This document shows, piece after piece, positions 55,644 to 63,443 of a stretch of 64,000 nt of DNA. Under the pieces are notes generated by a model that was not told the origin of the DNA, ran no database searches, and saw only the letters and a program-made list of their open reading frames with translations. The stretch lies in assembly GCF_041435095.1 (NCBI RefSeq), contig NZ_CP108025.1:6634001-6698000 (forward strand), given 5' to 3'. Every line of letters begins with the position of its first letter. The stretch's first letter is position 1. The stretch comes from Kitasatospora sp. NBC_00315. GTDB lineage: Bacteria > Actinomycetota > Actinomycetes > Streptomycetales > Streptomycetaceae. The translations under genes were made by a program, and so were the position numbers.

Positions 55644-56281
55644 TGAGCGAGCCCGGAGGTCTGCGGACCCTGAAGAAGGAGCGCACGCGGCAGGCCCTCG
55701 CCGACACGGCGATCTCCCTGTTCCTTGCGCACGGCTTCGACCAGGTCTCGGTCGCGCAGATCGCGGCCGCCGCCGAGGTCTCCAAGCCGACGCTGTTCCG
55801 CTACTTCGCCACCAAGGAGGACCTGGTCCTGCACCGGATCGGCGACCACCTCGGGGAGGCGGCGGGCGTGGTCCGCGCGCGTCCAGCCGGGCTGACCCCG
55901 CTGGAGGCGCTGCGGCGGCACTTCCTGGAGCGGCTGGCGGCGCGGGACGCGGCGAGCGGTCTGAGTGACCTGCCCGACGTGGTGGCCTTCCACCGGCTGG
56001 TCTACGAGACCCCGAGCCTCAGCTCGCACCTGATGGACTTCCTGGCGGCGGACGTGGACGCGCTGACCGAGGCACTGGCGGAGGGCCCCGGCGCGCCCGA
56101 CGCCCTGACGGCGCGCCTGGTCGCGGCCCAGTACGTGGCCGTGCGCCAGGTGCTGGCCCACGCCAACTGGAGCCGGATCGCCGACGGGGGGAGCGCGGAC
56201 GACAGCGCCCCGGTGGCGGTGGCCTCCGCCGAGTCGGCGTTCGCGCTGCTCACGGGCGGCGCCGCGGCCCGGGGCTGCTGA
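55643..56281 (+). CDS. TetR-family regulator next to the monooxygenase
   Basis: 212 residues. Helix-turn-helix at about 12-60 (VSVAQIAAAAEVSKPTLFRYFATKEDLVL); the C-terminal domain has the MftR-like His/Asn-containing helices. Divergent from the FAD monooxygenase, with the 55590-55613 dyad between; autoregulation and control of the enzyme are likely. Terminator follows. Confidence 0.9.
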   Translation: MSEPGGLRTLKKERTRQALADTAISLFLAHGFDQVSVAQIAAAAEVSKPTLFRYFATKEDLVLHRIGDHLGEAAGVVRARPAGLTPLEALRRHFLERLAARDAASGLSDLPDVVAFHRLVYETPSLSSHLMDFLAADVDALTEALAEGPGAPDALTARLVAAQYVAVRQVLAHANWSRIADGGSADDSAPVAVASAESAFALLTGGAAARGC

Positions 56282-56294
56282 CCCCGCCGGTGCA

Positions 56295-56330
56295 CCGGGG
56301 CGTGGCGCCGGGCCACCGGCCACGCCCCGG
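56295..56330 (+). terminator. Terminator after the TetR gene
   Basis: 12-bp stem (ccggggcgtggc and complement) with a 12-base loop. Confidence 0.7.
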
Positions 56331-56371
56331 GTGTCCGCTCGGCGACCGGCCGACCGTGCGGGCGCGCCACC

Positions 56372-56439
56372 GGCAGGGCGCGCCTTCCGGCAGGGCGCGC
56401 CTTCCGACGGGGCGCGCCTTCCGACGGGGCGAAGCCGGC
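56372..56439. repeat. 17-bp tandem repeat
   Basis: Three full copies (56372, 56389, 56406) of ggcagggcgcgccttcc (the third reads gacgggg at its start) and a partial fourth ending at the VOC gene stop. Each copy holds the 8-bp palindrome ggcgcgcc. Confidence 0.85.
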
Positions 56440-56891
56440 TACGCCACGCAGAACTCGTTGCCCTCCGGGTCCCGCATGACCCACCAGTGGCCGGCCGGCC
56501 CCTTGTCCACCTCGCTGACGCGGCTCGCCCCCAGGTCTTCGAGCCGGGACACCAGCCGGTCGAGGCCGCCGGGCTCGCTGTGGACGTCCAGGTGCAGCCG
56601 GTTCTTGCCGGACTTGGCCTCGGGCACCTCCTGGAAGAGCAGACGCCGGCCCCGGCCGACGCCACTGGTCCCGTCGTACGGGTCCTCGGGATGGCGGATC
56701 GCGGCGTACCCCCGGAAGAGCGCGCGGCCGTCGTGCTCGGTGACGGCGTCCTCGGTGAGCTGCCCGGCGGCCAGGAGGCGTCCGATCAGCGGAGCGGGGT
56801 CCTCCACCCGGTAGTCCAGCGCCGCGGCCCAGAAATCCGCGAGGGCCGGTGCGTTCCCGCAGTCGATGACGAGTTTCCAGTGCAGTGTCAT
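56439..56891 (-). CDS. VOC/glyoxalase-fold protein
   Basis: 150 residues from the ATG at 56891. Two beta-alpha-beta-beta-beta repeats of the vicinal-oxygen-chelate fold (HWKLVIDCGNAPALADFWAAALDYRVE; RLHLDVHSEPGGLDRLVSRLEDLGA; MRDPEGNEFCVA). Probably a glyoxalase/dioxygenase-like or antibiotic-binding protein; the metal ligand set is not complete enough to name. The flanking ArsR gene on the same strand starts 78 bp upstream. Confidence 0.85.
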   Translation of the reverse strand: MTLHWKLVIDCGNAPALADFWAAALDYRVEDPAPLIGRLLAAGQLTEDAVTEHDGRALFRGYAAIRHPEDPYDGTSGVGRGRRLLFQEVPEAKSGKNRLHLDVHSEPGGLDRLVSRLEDLGASRVSEVDKGPAGHWWVMRDPEGNEFCVA

Positions 56892-56968
56892 ACGACCACT
56901 GTCCCGCGTGCGGGCCCGGCGGGGTGGTGTTGCCGGGCCGCCGGAGCGGCGTCCGCGGACCGGTGGGC

Positions 56969-57298
56969 TCAGTCCGCCGCGCGGAGCTCGGCGAGCAGGA
57001 TGTTCTGGTCGGCCAGCAGGACGGTGAGGATCCGCCGGGCCGCCTTCAGCAGGTCCGCGACGTCTCCTCCCGCGAGGGCGTAGACCACGGTCGAGCCCTC
57101 CCGGCTGGCCGTGACGATGCCGGAGCGGCGCAGCACGGCGAGCTGCTGGGAGAGGCTGGACGGTTCGATGTCGATCGCCGCGAGCAGTTCGCGTACGGGC
57201 GTGGGTCCGGCCTGGAGCAGTTCCAGCACGCGGATCCGGATGGGATGGCCGAGCATCCGGAAGAACTCGGCCTTCGCCTGGTAGAGGGCCGTGGCCAC
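56969..57298 (-). CDS. ArsR/SmtB-family regulator
   Basis: 109 residues, GTG start. Winged helix-turn-helix at about 18-90 (FRMLGHPIRIRVLELL, EPSSLSQQLAVLRRSGIV, GSTVVYALAGGDVADLL). No Cys pair for metal binding, so a non-metal or redox sensor is likely. It might control the downstream VOC gene on the same strand. Confidence 0.88.
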   Translation of the reverse strand: MATALYQAKAEFFRMLGHPIRIRVLELLQAGPTPVRELLAAIDIEPSSLSQQLAVLRRSGIVTASREGSTVVYALAGGDVADLLKAARRILTVLLADQNILLAELRAAD

Positions 57299-57350
57299 GG
57301 TTCCAGCCTTCCTCGTGCGGCTTCTGCGACGACACCCCGGGCCGGCCGGG

Positions 57351-57725
57351 TCAGACCTCCAGGCCGACCTCGATCCGCCTGAGCTGGTGGCGGGCCATGG
57401 CGAGGTTGGCGCGGTTGCGGTGCAGCGCGAGGTAGAGGAAGAGACCGCGGCCGCTCTGCGTGGTCAGCGGCCGGATCAGGTGGTACTGCGTGGTGAGGCT
57501 GATCAGGATGTCGTCGATCTCGTTGTCGTGGAGGTTGAGCATCTCCATCGTGCGCATCTTGGCGCGGACCAGGTCGGTGTTGCCGGCGGCGGCGACGTTG
57601 AGGTCCAGTTCGGTGTTGTCGCCGAGGGTGCCGAGCGCCATGCCGCTGCCGTAGTCGACCAGCGCGACCCCGATCGCGCCGTCGATGGTCATGGCTTCCT
57701 TGAGGGACGTCTCCAGATTCGCCAT
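57351..57725 (-). CDS. Roadblock/LC7-domain protein
   Basis: 124 residues from the ATG at 57725 (aggagg 6 bp upstream). Roadblock/LC7 fold (SLKEAMTIDGAIGVALVDYGSGMALG, TQYHLIRPLTTQSGRGLFLYLAL). Such proteins partner with small GTPases in conservons (CvnB) and control differentiation in streptomycetes. No CvnA/C/D genes are adjacent, so it is a stand-alone copy. The upstream gap 57726-57995 holds AT-rich promoter-like DNA (57865-57905) without a clear gene. Confidence 0.88.
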   Translation of the reverse strand: MANLETSLKEAMTIDGAIGVALVDYGSGMALGTLGDNTELDLNVAAAGNTDLVRAKMRTMEMLNLHDNEIDDILISLTTQYHLIRPLTTQSGRGLFLYLALHRNRANLAMARHQLRRIEVGLEV

Positions 57726-57995
57726 CACGATCCTCCTGTGGGCCGGGCCCCTACCGGTGCGGGGGCTGTCGGTCCCGACTGTAGGCAGCCGCCGGGTCCG
57801 GCGATGACGAATGATCAGAGACGACCGTTGCTGGTCACAGCCGGGTCGGACGGGTGGTGGACAGTGATCGATTGAAGACTTTTGCAACTATGGATCTGAT
57901 TGAGAGGTGATCCCGAGCCTCATCCGGGGCGTTCCGCCGACCGCCGGAAAAACGGTGCTATCGATGTCTGTCCCGCCGGGTAACCTCTGCCTGAG

Positions 57996-58157
57996 ATGCT
58001 CGATCACCACACCCACCGCACCCGCTGCGCCCCGGCTCCGGTCACCTCCGGCACCGGCCCGGCCCCGCAGCCGCAGGCGTCGCCGTCTGCGCCCCCGTTC
58101 CGCCCGTTCGGGCCCCAGCCCCACGGGACGCAGCAGTCCTACGGGAAGAAGAGGTGA
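57996..58157 (+). CDS. 53-residue proline-rich small protein upstream of helY
   Basis: ATG at 57996 to TGA at 58155-58157. Composition: Pro, Gln, Ser and Ala rich, ending GTQQSYGKKR. Its TGA overlaps the helY GTG (GTGA), the typical sign of translational coupling. TAACCT at 57981-57986 could be a -10 box, leaving an almost leaderless mRNA. No domain recognised; likely disordered. Codon use is actinobacterial (third-position G/C in nearly every codon). Confidence 0.65.
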   Translation: MLDHHTHRTRCAPAPVTSGTGPAPQPQASPSAPPFRPFGPQPHGTQQSYGKKR

Positions 58158-61024
58158 CGCGGATGAACACCGTCCCGCAGCGTTCCGACGACCAGCGGTC
58201 CGAGGAGCTCGGCCCGGCCGAGGCGTACGCGGCCTTCCGCCGCCGCGCCAAGGAGCAGGCCACCGCCCTCCACGGCTTCCAGCAGCTGTACGACTTCCCG
58301 CTGGACGAGTTCCAGATCGAGGCCTGCCGGGCCCTGGAGGCCGGCGAAGGGGTGCTGGTCGCCGCGCCCACCGGCTCCGGCAAGACCATCGTCGGCGAGT
58401 TCGCCGTGCACCTCGCCCTCCAGGGCGGGCGCAAGTGCTTCTACACCACACCGATCAAGGCCCTGTCGAACCAGAAGTTCGGCGACCTGGTCAGGCGCTA
58501 CGGCGCCGACAAAGTCGGCCTGCTCACCGGTGACAACACCGTCAACGGGGACGCCCCGGTGGTCGTGATGACCACCGAGGTGCTGCGCAACATGCTCTAC
58601 GCGGGCTCGCAGACCCTGAACGGCCTCGGCTACGTGGTGATGGACGAGGTGCACTACCTCGCCGACCGCATCCGCGGCGCGGTCTGGGAGGAGGTCATCA
58701 TCCACCTCCCCGAGTCCGTCACGCTGGTCTCGCTCTCGGCGACGGTCTCCAACGCCGAGGAGTTCGGCGACTGGCTGGACACCGTGCGCGGCGGCACGAA
58801 GGTGATCGTCTCGGAGCACCGCCCGGTGCCGCTCTGGCAGCACGTGATGGCCGGCAACCGGATGTACGACCTGTTCGCCAACCCGGACCGCGACGGCCGC
58901 CCCAAGGACGCCCCGCGCAACCCGGCCAAGCTGGTCAACCCCGAGCTGGTGCGGCTCGCCCGCTCCGAGGTGGCGGTGAACCCGCGCGGCGACCGCTTCG
59001 CCAAGGGCCGCGGGCGCTCCATGCCGAACGGACGCCCCGGGCGGGTCTGGACCCCCAGCCGGGTCGACGTCATCGACCGGCTCGACGCCGAGGGCCTGCT
59101 CCCGGCGATCACCTTCATCTTCAGCCGGGCCGGCTGCGAGGCGGCCGTCCAGCAGTGCCTCGGCTCGGGCCTGCGGCTGAACAAGGACTCCGACCGCCAC
59201 CGGGTCCGGGAGATCGTCGAGGAGCGCTGCGCCGACATCCCCGACGAGGACCTGCACGTCCTCGGCTACTTCGAGTGGCTGGACGGCCTGGAGCGCGGTA
59301 TCGCCGCCCACCACGCCGGGATGCTGCCGCGCTTCAAGGAGGTGGTGGAGGAGCTCTTCGTGAAGGGCCTGGTCAAGGCCGTCTTCGCCACCGAGACGCT
59401 CGCGCTCGGCATCAACATGCCCGCCCGCTCGGTGGTCATGGAGAAGCTGGTCAAGTGGAACGGCGAGACCCACGCCGACATCACCCCCGGCGAGTACACC
59501 CAGCTCACCGGCCGGGCCGGCCGTCGCGGCATCGACATCGAGGGCCACGCGGTGGTGCTCTGGCAGCGCGGCCTCGACCCGGAGGCGCTGGCCGGCCTGG
59601 CCGGCACCCGCACCTATCCGCTGAAGTCCTCGTTCCGGCCGTCCTACAACATGGCCGTCAACCTGGTCTCCCAGTTCGGCCGGCACCGCTCGCGCGAGCT
59701 GCTGGAGACCTCCTTCGCGCAGTTCCAGGCGGACCGCTCGGTGGTCGGCATCGCCAAGCAGGTCCAGCGCAACGAGGAGGGCCTGGACGGCTACCGCGAG
59801 TCGATGACCTGCCACCTCGGTGACTTCGACGAGTACATGGGCCTGCGCCGGGAACTCAAGGACCGCGAGAACGACCTCGCCCGGGAGGGCAGCGGCCAGC
59901 GCCGGGCGGCCGCCGTAGAGGCGATCGAGCAGCTCAAGCCGGGCGACGTGATCCACGTGCCGACCGGCAAGTTCGCGGGCCTCGCCCTCGTCCTCGACCC
60001 GGGCCTGCCGCCGGTCAGCCGCTCGCCGCGCACCCACCGCCACCCCGACTACCAGGACGGGCCCCGTCCGGTGGTGCTCACCGCCGAGCGGCAGGTCAAG
60101 CGGCTCGCGATGATCGACTTCCCGCATCCGGTCGCCGCGATCGACCGGCTCAAGATCCCGAAGTCGTTCAACCCGCGCAGCCCCCAGTCCCGCCGGGATC
60201 TGGCCTCCGTGCTGCGGACCAAGGCCGGCCATCTGGAGCCCGAGCGGTTCCGCAAGGGCCGCGCGGCCGCCGCCGACGACCCGGAGATCACCCGGCTGCG
60301 CGCCGCCCTGCGCCAGCACCCCTGCCACGGGTGCGACCAGCGCGAGGACCACGCCCGCTGGGCCGAGCGCTACCACCGCCTGCACCGCGACACCGACCTG
60401 CTGGAGCGCAAGATGCGCTCCCGTACCCACACCATCGCCCGCACCTTCGACCGGGTCTGCGGGCTGCTCACCGACCTCGGCTACCTCCAGGGCGACACCG
60501 TCACCCCCGACGGCAAGCGCCTCGGCCGGCTCTACGGGGAGCTCGACCTGCTCGCCTCCGAGTGCATCCGCGAGGGCGTCTGGAAGGACCTCGCCGCCGC
60601 CGAACTGGCGGCCTGCGCCTCCGCGCTGGTCTACGAGGCCCGGCAGGCCGACGACGCGGCGGCCCCGCGCGTTCCGGAGGGCGCCGCGAAGGAGGCGCTG
60701 GGACGCATGGTCCGGATCTGGGGCCACCTCGACGCCCTGGAGGAGCAGCACCGGATCAACACCGCGGAGGGCGTCGGCCAGCGCGAGCCCGATCTCGGCT
60801 TCGCCTGGGTCGCCTACCGCTGGTCGCTGGGCCACAACCTGGACGCCGTCCTGCGCGACGCCGAGATGCCGGCCGGTGACTTCGTCCGCTGGACGAAGCA
60901 GCTGATCGACGTGCTCGGACAGATCCAGGACGCGGCGGGCGAGGACGCCCAACTGCGCGGCACGGCCCGCAAGGCCGTGGACAGCCTGCGGCGCGGCATC
61001 ATCGCCTACTCCTCGGTGAGCTGA
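58154..61024 (+). CDS. helY: Ski2/Mtr4-like DEAD-box helicase HelY
   Basis: 956 residues if the GTG at 58154 is used (overlapping the small ORF); ATG 58163, nine bases downstream, is the alternative with a better-spaced agagg. Motifs: Q region FQIEACRALEAGEGVLVAAPTGSGKT (I), TTPIKALSNQKF (Ia), MDEVHYL (II), SLSATVSN (III), then the second RecA domain with QLTGRAGRRGID (VI). The C-terminal half is the DSHCT/arch-like region. Probably unwinds or remodels RNA. Orthologue of Rv2092c, there next to tatC. Confidence 0.94.
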   Translation: MTRMNTVPQRSDDQRSEELGPAEAYAAFRRRAKEQATALHGFQQLYDFPLDEFQIEACRALEAGEGVLVAAPTGSGKTIVGEFAVHLALQGGRKCFYTTPIKALSNQKFGDLVRRYGADKVGLLTGDNTVNGDAPVVVMTTEVLRNMLYAGSQTLNGLGYVVMDEVHYLADRIRGAVWEEVIIHLPESVTLVSLSATVSNAEEFGDWLDTVRGGTKVIVSEHRPVPLWQHVMAGNRMYDLFANPDRDGRPKDAPRNPAKLVNPELVRLARSEVAVNPRGDRFAKGRGRSMPNGRPGRVWTPSRVDVIDRLDAEGLLPAITFIFSRAGCEAAVQQCLGSGLRLNKDSDRHRVREIVEERCADIPDEDLHVLGYFEWLDGLERGIAAHHAGMLPRFKEVVEELFVKGLVKAVFATETLALGINMPARSVVMEKLVKWNGETHADITPGEYTQLTGRAGRRGIDIEGHAVVLWQRGLDPEALAGLAGTRTYPLKSSFRPSYNMAVNLVSQFGRHRSRELLETSFAQFQADRSVVGIAKQVQRNEEGLDGYRESMTCHLGDFDEYMGLRRELKDRENDLAREGSGQRRAAAVEAIEQLKPGDVIHVPTGKFAGLALVLDPGLPPVSRSPRTHRHPDYQDGPRPVVLTAERQVKRLAMIDFPHPVAAIDRLKIPKSFNPRSPQSRRDLASVLRTKAGHLEPERFRKGRAAAADDPEITRLRAALRQHPCHGCDQREDHARWAERYHRLHRDTDLLERKMRSRTHTIARTFDRVCGLLTDLGYLQGDTVTPDGKRLGRLYGELDLLASECIREGVWKDLAAAELAACASALVYEARQADDAAAPRVPEGAAKEALGRMVRIWGHLDALEEQHRINTAEGVGQREPDLGFAWVAYRWSLGHNLDAVLRDAEMPAGDFVRWTKQLIDVLGQIQDAAGEDAQLRGTARKAVDSLRRGIIAYSSVS

Positions 61025-61044
61025 CGGGCACCGCACCGGCGAAC

Positions 61045-61082
61045 GACGGGCGGCCGGGACTGTTCGGTCCCGGCCGCCCGTC
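61045..61082. terminator. Bidirectional terminator helY/exonuclease
   Basis: Perfect 16-bp stem (gacgggcggccgggac and complement) with a 6-base loop between the convergent genes. Confidence 0.88.
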
Positions 61083-61138
61083 ATGTTCGGACCTGCCCTG
61101 CCGCCCCCGCTGCTCCGTGCGGGCGGCGGCCCGTGGGG

Positions 61139-62068
61139 TCAGCCGCGCAGTGTCTCCAGCAGCCGCTCCAGCGAGCTGCCGAGGCCCCAGCGCACGGACA
61201 GCTCCTCCAACGTCATCGGGTCCAGCGGCTCCTTCGGAAGCACCGGGTCGAACGCCGGCAGCGGCGCGTCGGTGGCGACGCGGACGACGGTGGGGGCGAC
61301 GTCCAGGTAGGCCGAGCCCTCGATGATGTTCTTCCGTCGGGCCGGGGTCAGGCGCGAGCGCAGGTCCAGCGCGGCCGCGCGGATCGCCGCCAGGTCGCCG
61401 TACTCGCCGATCAGCTGCGCGGCGGTCTTCTCGCCGATCCCCTTCACACCCGGCAGGCCGTCGCTCGGGTCCCCGCGCAGGGCGGCCATGTCCGCGTAGC
61501 GGTCCCCGCGCACGCCGTACTTCTCCAGCAGCAGCGCGTCGTCCGTGATCTGCAGGTTGCCCATGCCCTTCACCGGATAGAGCACCTGCACCGGCCGGGT
61601 GTCGTCCACCAGCTGGAAGAGGTCCCGGTCGCCGGTGACGATCTGCACCGGGCCGCTCGTCCGCGCGGTCAGTGTGCCGATCACGTCGTCCGCCTCGTAG
61701 CCGGGCGAGCCGACCCGGGCGATGCCGAGCGCGTCCAGCACCTGCTCGATCACCGGGACCTGCGGGGCCAGCGTGTCCGGGATCTCCTCCTCGCCCTCCG
61801 CACCGGCCTCGGCCAGCCGGTGGGTCTTGTAGGAGGGCACCAGATCCACCCGCCACTGCGGACGCCAGTCCGCGTCCATGCAGGCGACCAGCCGGTCGGG
61901 GCGGTGGTCGTGGACGAGCCGGGCGATGAAGTCCAGCAGCCCCCGGACGGCGTTCACCGGTTCGCCGGCGGGGGAGCGGAGCGAATCCGGCACGCCGTAG
62001 TAGGCCCGGAAGTACAGGCTGGCCGAGTCGAGCAGCATCAGTCGCGGTACGGTCACGCCTCCGATCAT
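61139..62068 (-). CDS. 5'-3' exonuclease (Pol I N-terminal type)
   Basis: 309 residues from the ATG at 62068; a GTG at 62056 is an alternative, and the first conserved residue is in RLMLLDSASLYFRAYYGVP. PIN/FEN fold with metal-binding acidic residues in LLDSASL, ACMDADW, GYEADDVIG and VTGDRDLFQLV, and the helix-hairpin-helix LPGVKGIGEKTA (H3TH). A stand-alone version of the DNA polymerase I exonuclease domain that processes flaps. The orthologue (Rv2090) also lies near helY. Confidence 0.93.
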   Translation of the reverse strand: MIGGVTVPRLMLLDSASLYFRAYYGVPDSLRSPAGEPVNAVRGLLDFIARLVHDHRPDRLVACMDADWRPQWRVDLVPSYKTHRLAEAGAEGEEEIPDTLAPQVPVIEQVLDALGIARVGSPGYEADDVIGTLTARTSGPVQIVTGDRDLFQLVDDTRPVQVLYPVKGMGNLQITDDALLLEKYGVRGDRYADMAALRGDPSDGLPGVKGIGEKTAAQLIGEYGDLAAIRAAALDLRSRLTPARRKNIIEGSAYLDVAPTVVRVATDAPLPAFDPVLPKEPLDPMTLEELSVRWGLGSSLERLLETLRG

Positions 62069-62138
62069 GCCGTACCGGACCGACAGTCGGCCGCCAGACG
62101 GCACCGGGCGCCCCGGGTGCTACGGGTGCTACGGGCGG

Positions 62139-63236
62139 TCAGCGGTCGGCGTCCTTCCCGTGCCACGGCTCGACGCCGGTCGTCACCGCGCCGCCGCCGG
62201 CGGCGGACTCCTCCACCGCGAGCGCGATCAGGTGGTCCTGGCACGCCTCGGCCAGCGGGTACGGAGCGGGGCCCTCCTCCCGTGCCCAGGCCCCTGTCGC
62301 CGTCAGCAGGGTGGCGATGGCGATCTCCTCGTCCATCAGCCGCAGGCCGAGGAAGGGGTTGCGGTAGACCACGGCGCCGTCGAAGGTGATGTGCTCGGTG
62401 TCGTAGCCGTCCAGGTTGAGGTCGTAGCCGAGCTGCGAGCGCACCAGGGCCGACCTGGTGATGGTGCGCTCGCCCGCCAGCCGCACCACGGTGTCGTCGG
62501 CGATCTCGCCGTGGCTGCCGCGCACGACGATCCGGCGCAGGCGCAGCTGGTTGTGCCATTGGTTGTCGGTGAAGTCGTACAGGCCGGACGCACCCCCGAA
62601 GTCCAGCGTGGCGATCGTGGTGGCCGCCTCCCGGGGGGTGTCGTCGCCGGTCCAGCCGTCCCGGGTCAGCGGGTCGACCAGCGGGGCGCGGAAGCGGGAC
62701 GCCGAGACCCGGACCGGGCCGAACCCCGCTCCGAGCAGGCCCCGGATCATCGCGACCGCGTGGTACATGTGGGTGGAGGAGACCTGGACGCCGGTGGGCC
62801 GGCCGATCACCCCGCGCTCGACCAGCGCGCGGCGGGCGGCGTGGCCCGGCATCAGCAGGTACTGCTCGGCCACCTGGACGAGCCCGCCGGGGCCGACCCG
62901 CTCCCACAGTCGCCGCAGCCCGTCCGCGTCCGGCGCCGGTGGGGTCTCGCTGAGGACCCGGACGCCGGCCTCGGCCAGCGCGGCGACCACCTCGGGGTTG
63001 GCGGACCACGGCACGCTGCTGATCACGAAGTCGGGACGCCGCGCGGCCACCAGCTCCCCGGGGGAGAGGTACGCCGGCACCTTCCACCGCCGGGCGGCCT
63101 CCTCGGCCGCCTCCGGACGCCGGACGACCGCGCCCACCAGGGTCAGCTGCTCGGGCAGCAGGGCCGCCAGCCGGACGAAGAACTCCGCGCGCCAGCCGCT
63201 GCCCGCGATGGCGAAGGTGGTGGGTGTGGTCGTCAT
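62139..63236 (-). CDS. Gfo/Idh/MocA-family oxidoreductase
   Basis: 365 residues from the ATG at 63236. N-terminal NAD(P)-binding motif (FAIAGSGWRAEFFVRL) and a C-terminal alpha/beta domain with strand residues typical of the family (EQYLLMPGHAARRALVERGVIG). The substrate is probably a sugar or inositol derivative, which cannot be specified. No cognate sugar genes adjacent. The end is followed by a 70-bp gap to the exonuclease gene. Confidence 0.85.
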   Translation of the reverse strand: MTTTPTTFAIAGSGWRAEFFVRLAALLPEQLTLVGAVVRRPEAAEEAARRWKVPAYLSPGELVAARRPDFVISSVPWSANPEVVAALAEAGVRVLSETPPAPDADGLRRLWERVGPGGLVQVAEQYLLMPGHAARRALVERGVIGRPTGVQVSSTHMYHAVAMIRGLLGAGFGPVRVSASRFRAPLVDPLTRDGWTGDDTPREAATTIATLDFGGASGLYDFTDNQWHNQLRLRRIVVRGSHGEIADDTVVRLAGERTITRSALVRSQLGYDLNLDGYDTEHITFDGAVVYRNPFLGLRLMDEEIAIATLLTATGAWAREEGPAPYPLAEACQDHLIALAVEESAAGGGAVTTGVEPWHGKDADR

Positions 63237-63366
63237 GGCTGCATCGTCACAGCCGGCCGCCGCCGTGTCACCCCCGTCCGGGTGCCGGACCCCGCCCGGC
63301 GGGCGCGTGTGAGCGGACGCGTCGAAGCGGGCGATCGCGTGCCGGGCCGACCACGGGCCGGGTACG

Positions 63367-63420
63367 CGCGGGCCGGGTGGACGCGGGCAGGGTGGACGCG
63401 GGCCGGGTGGACGCGGCCGG
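63367..63420. repeat. 15-bp tandem repeat before the sigma factor gene
   Basis: Three copies of cgcgggccgggtgga plus a partial fourth, between the oxidoreductase and sigma factor genes (63237-63443 otherwise empty). Confidence 0.8.
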
Positions 63421-63443
63421 CGCGCATGGCCGATCATGGCGCG

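Noticed and set aside
52412..56665. Open frame of about 1400 codons on the minus strand
   Set aside because: It spans several well-supported genes on both strands, and its composition is the usual GC-rich shadow pattern.
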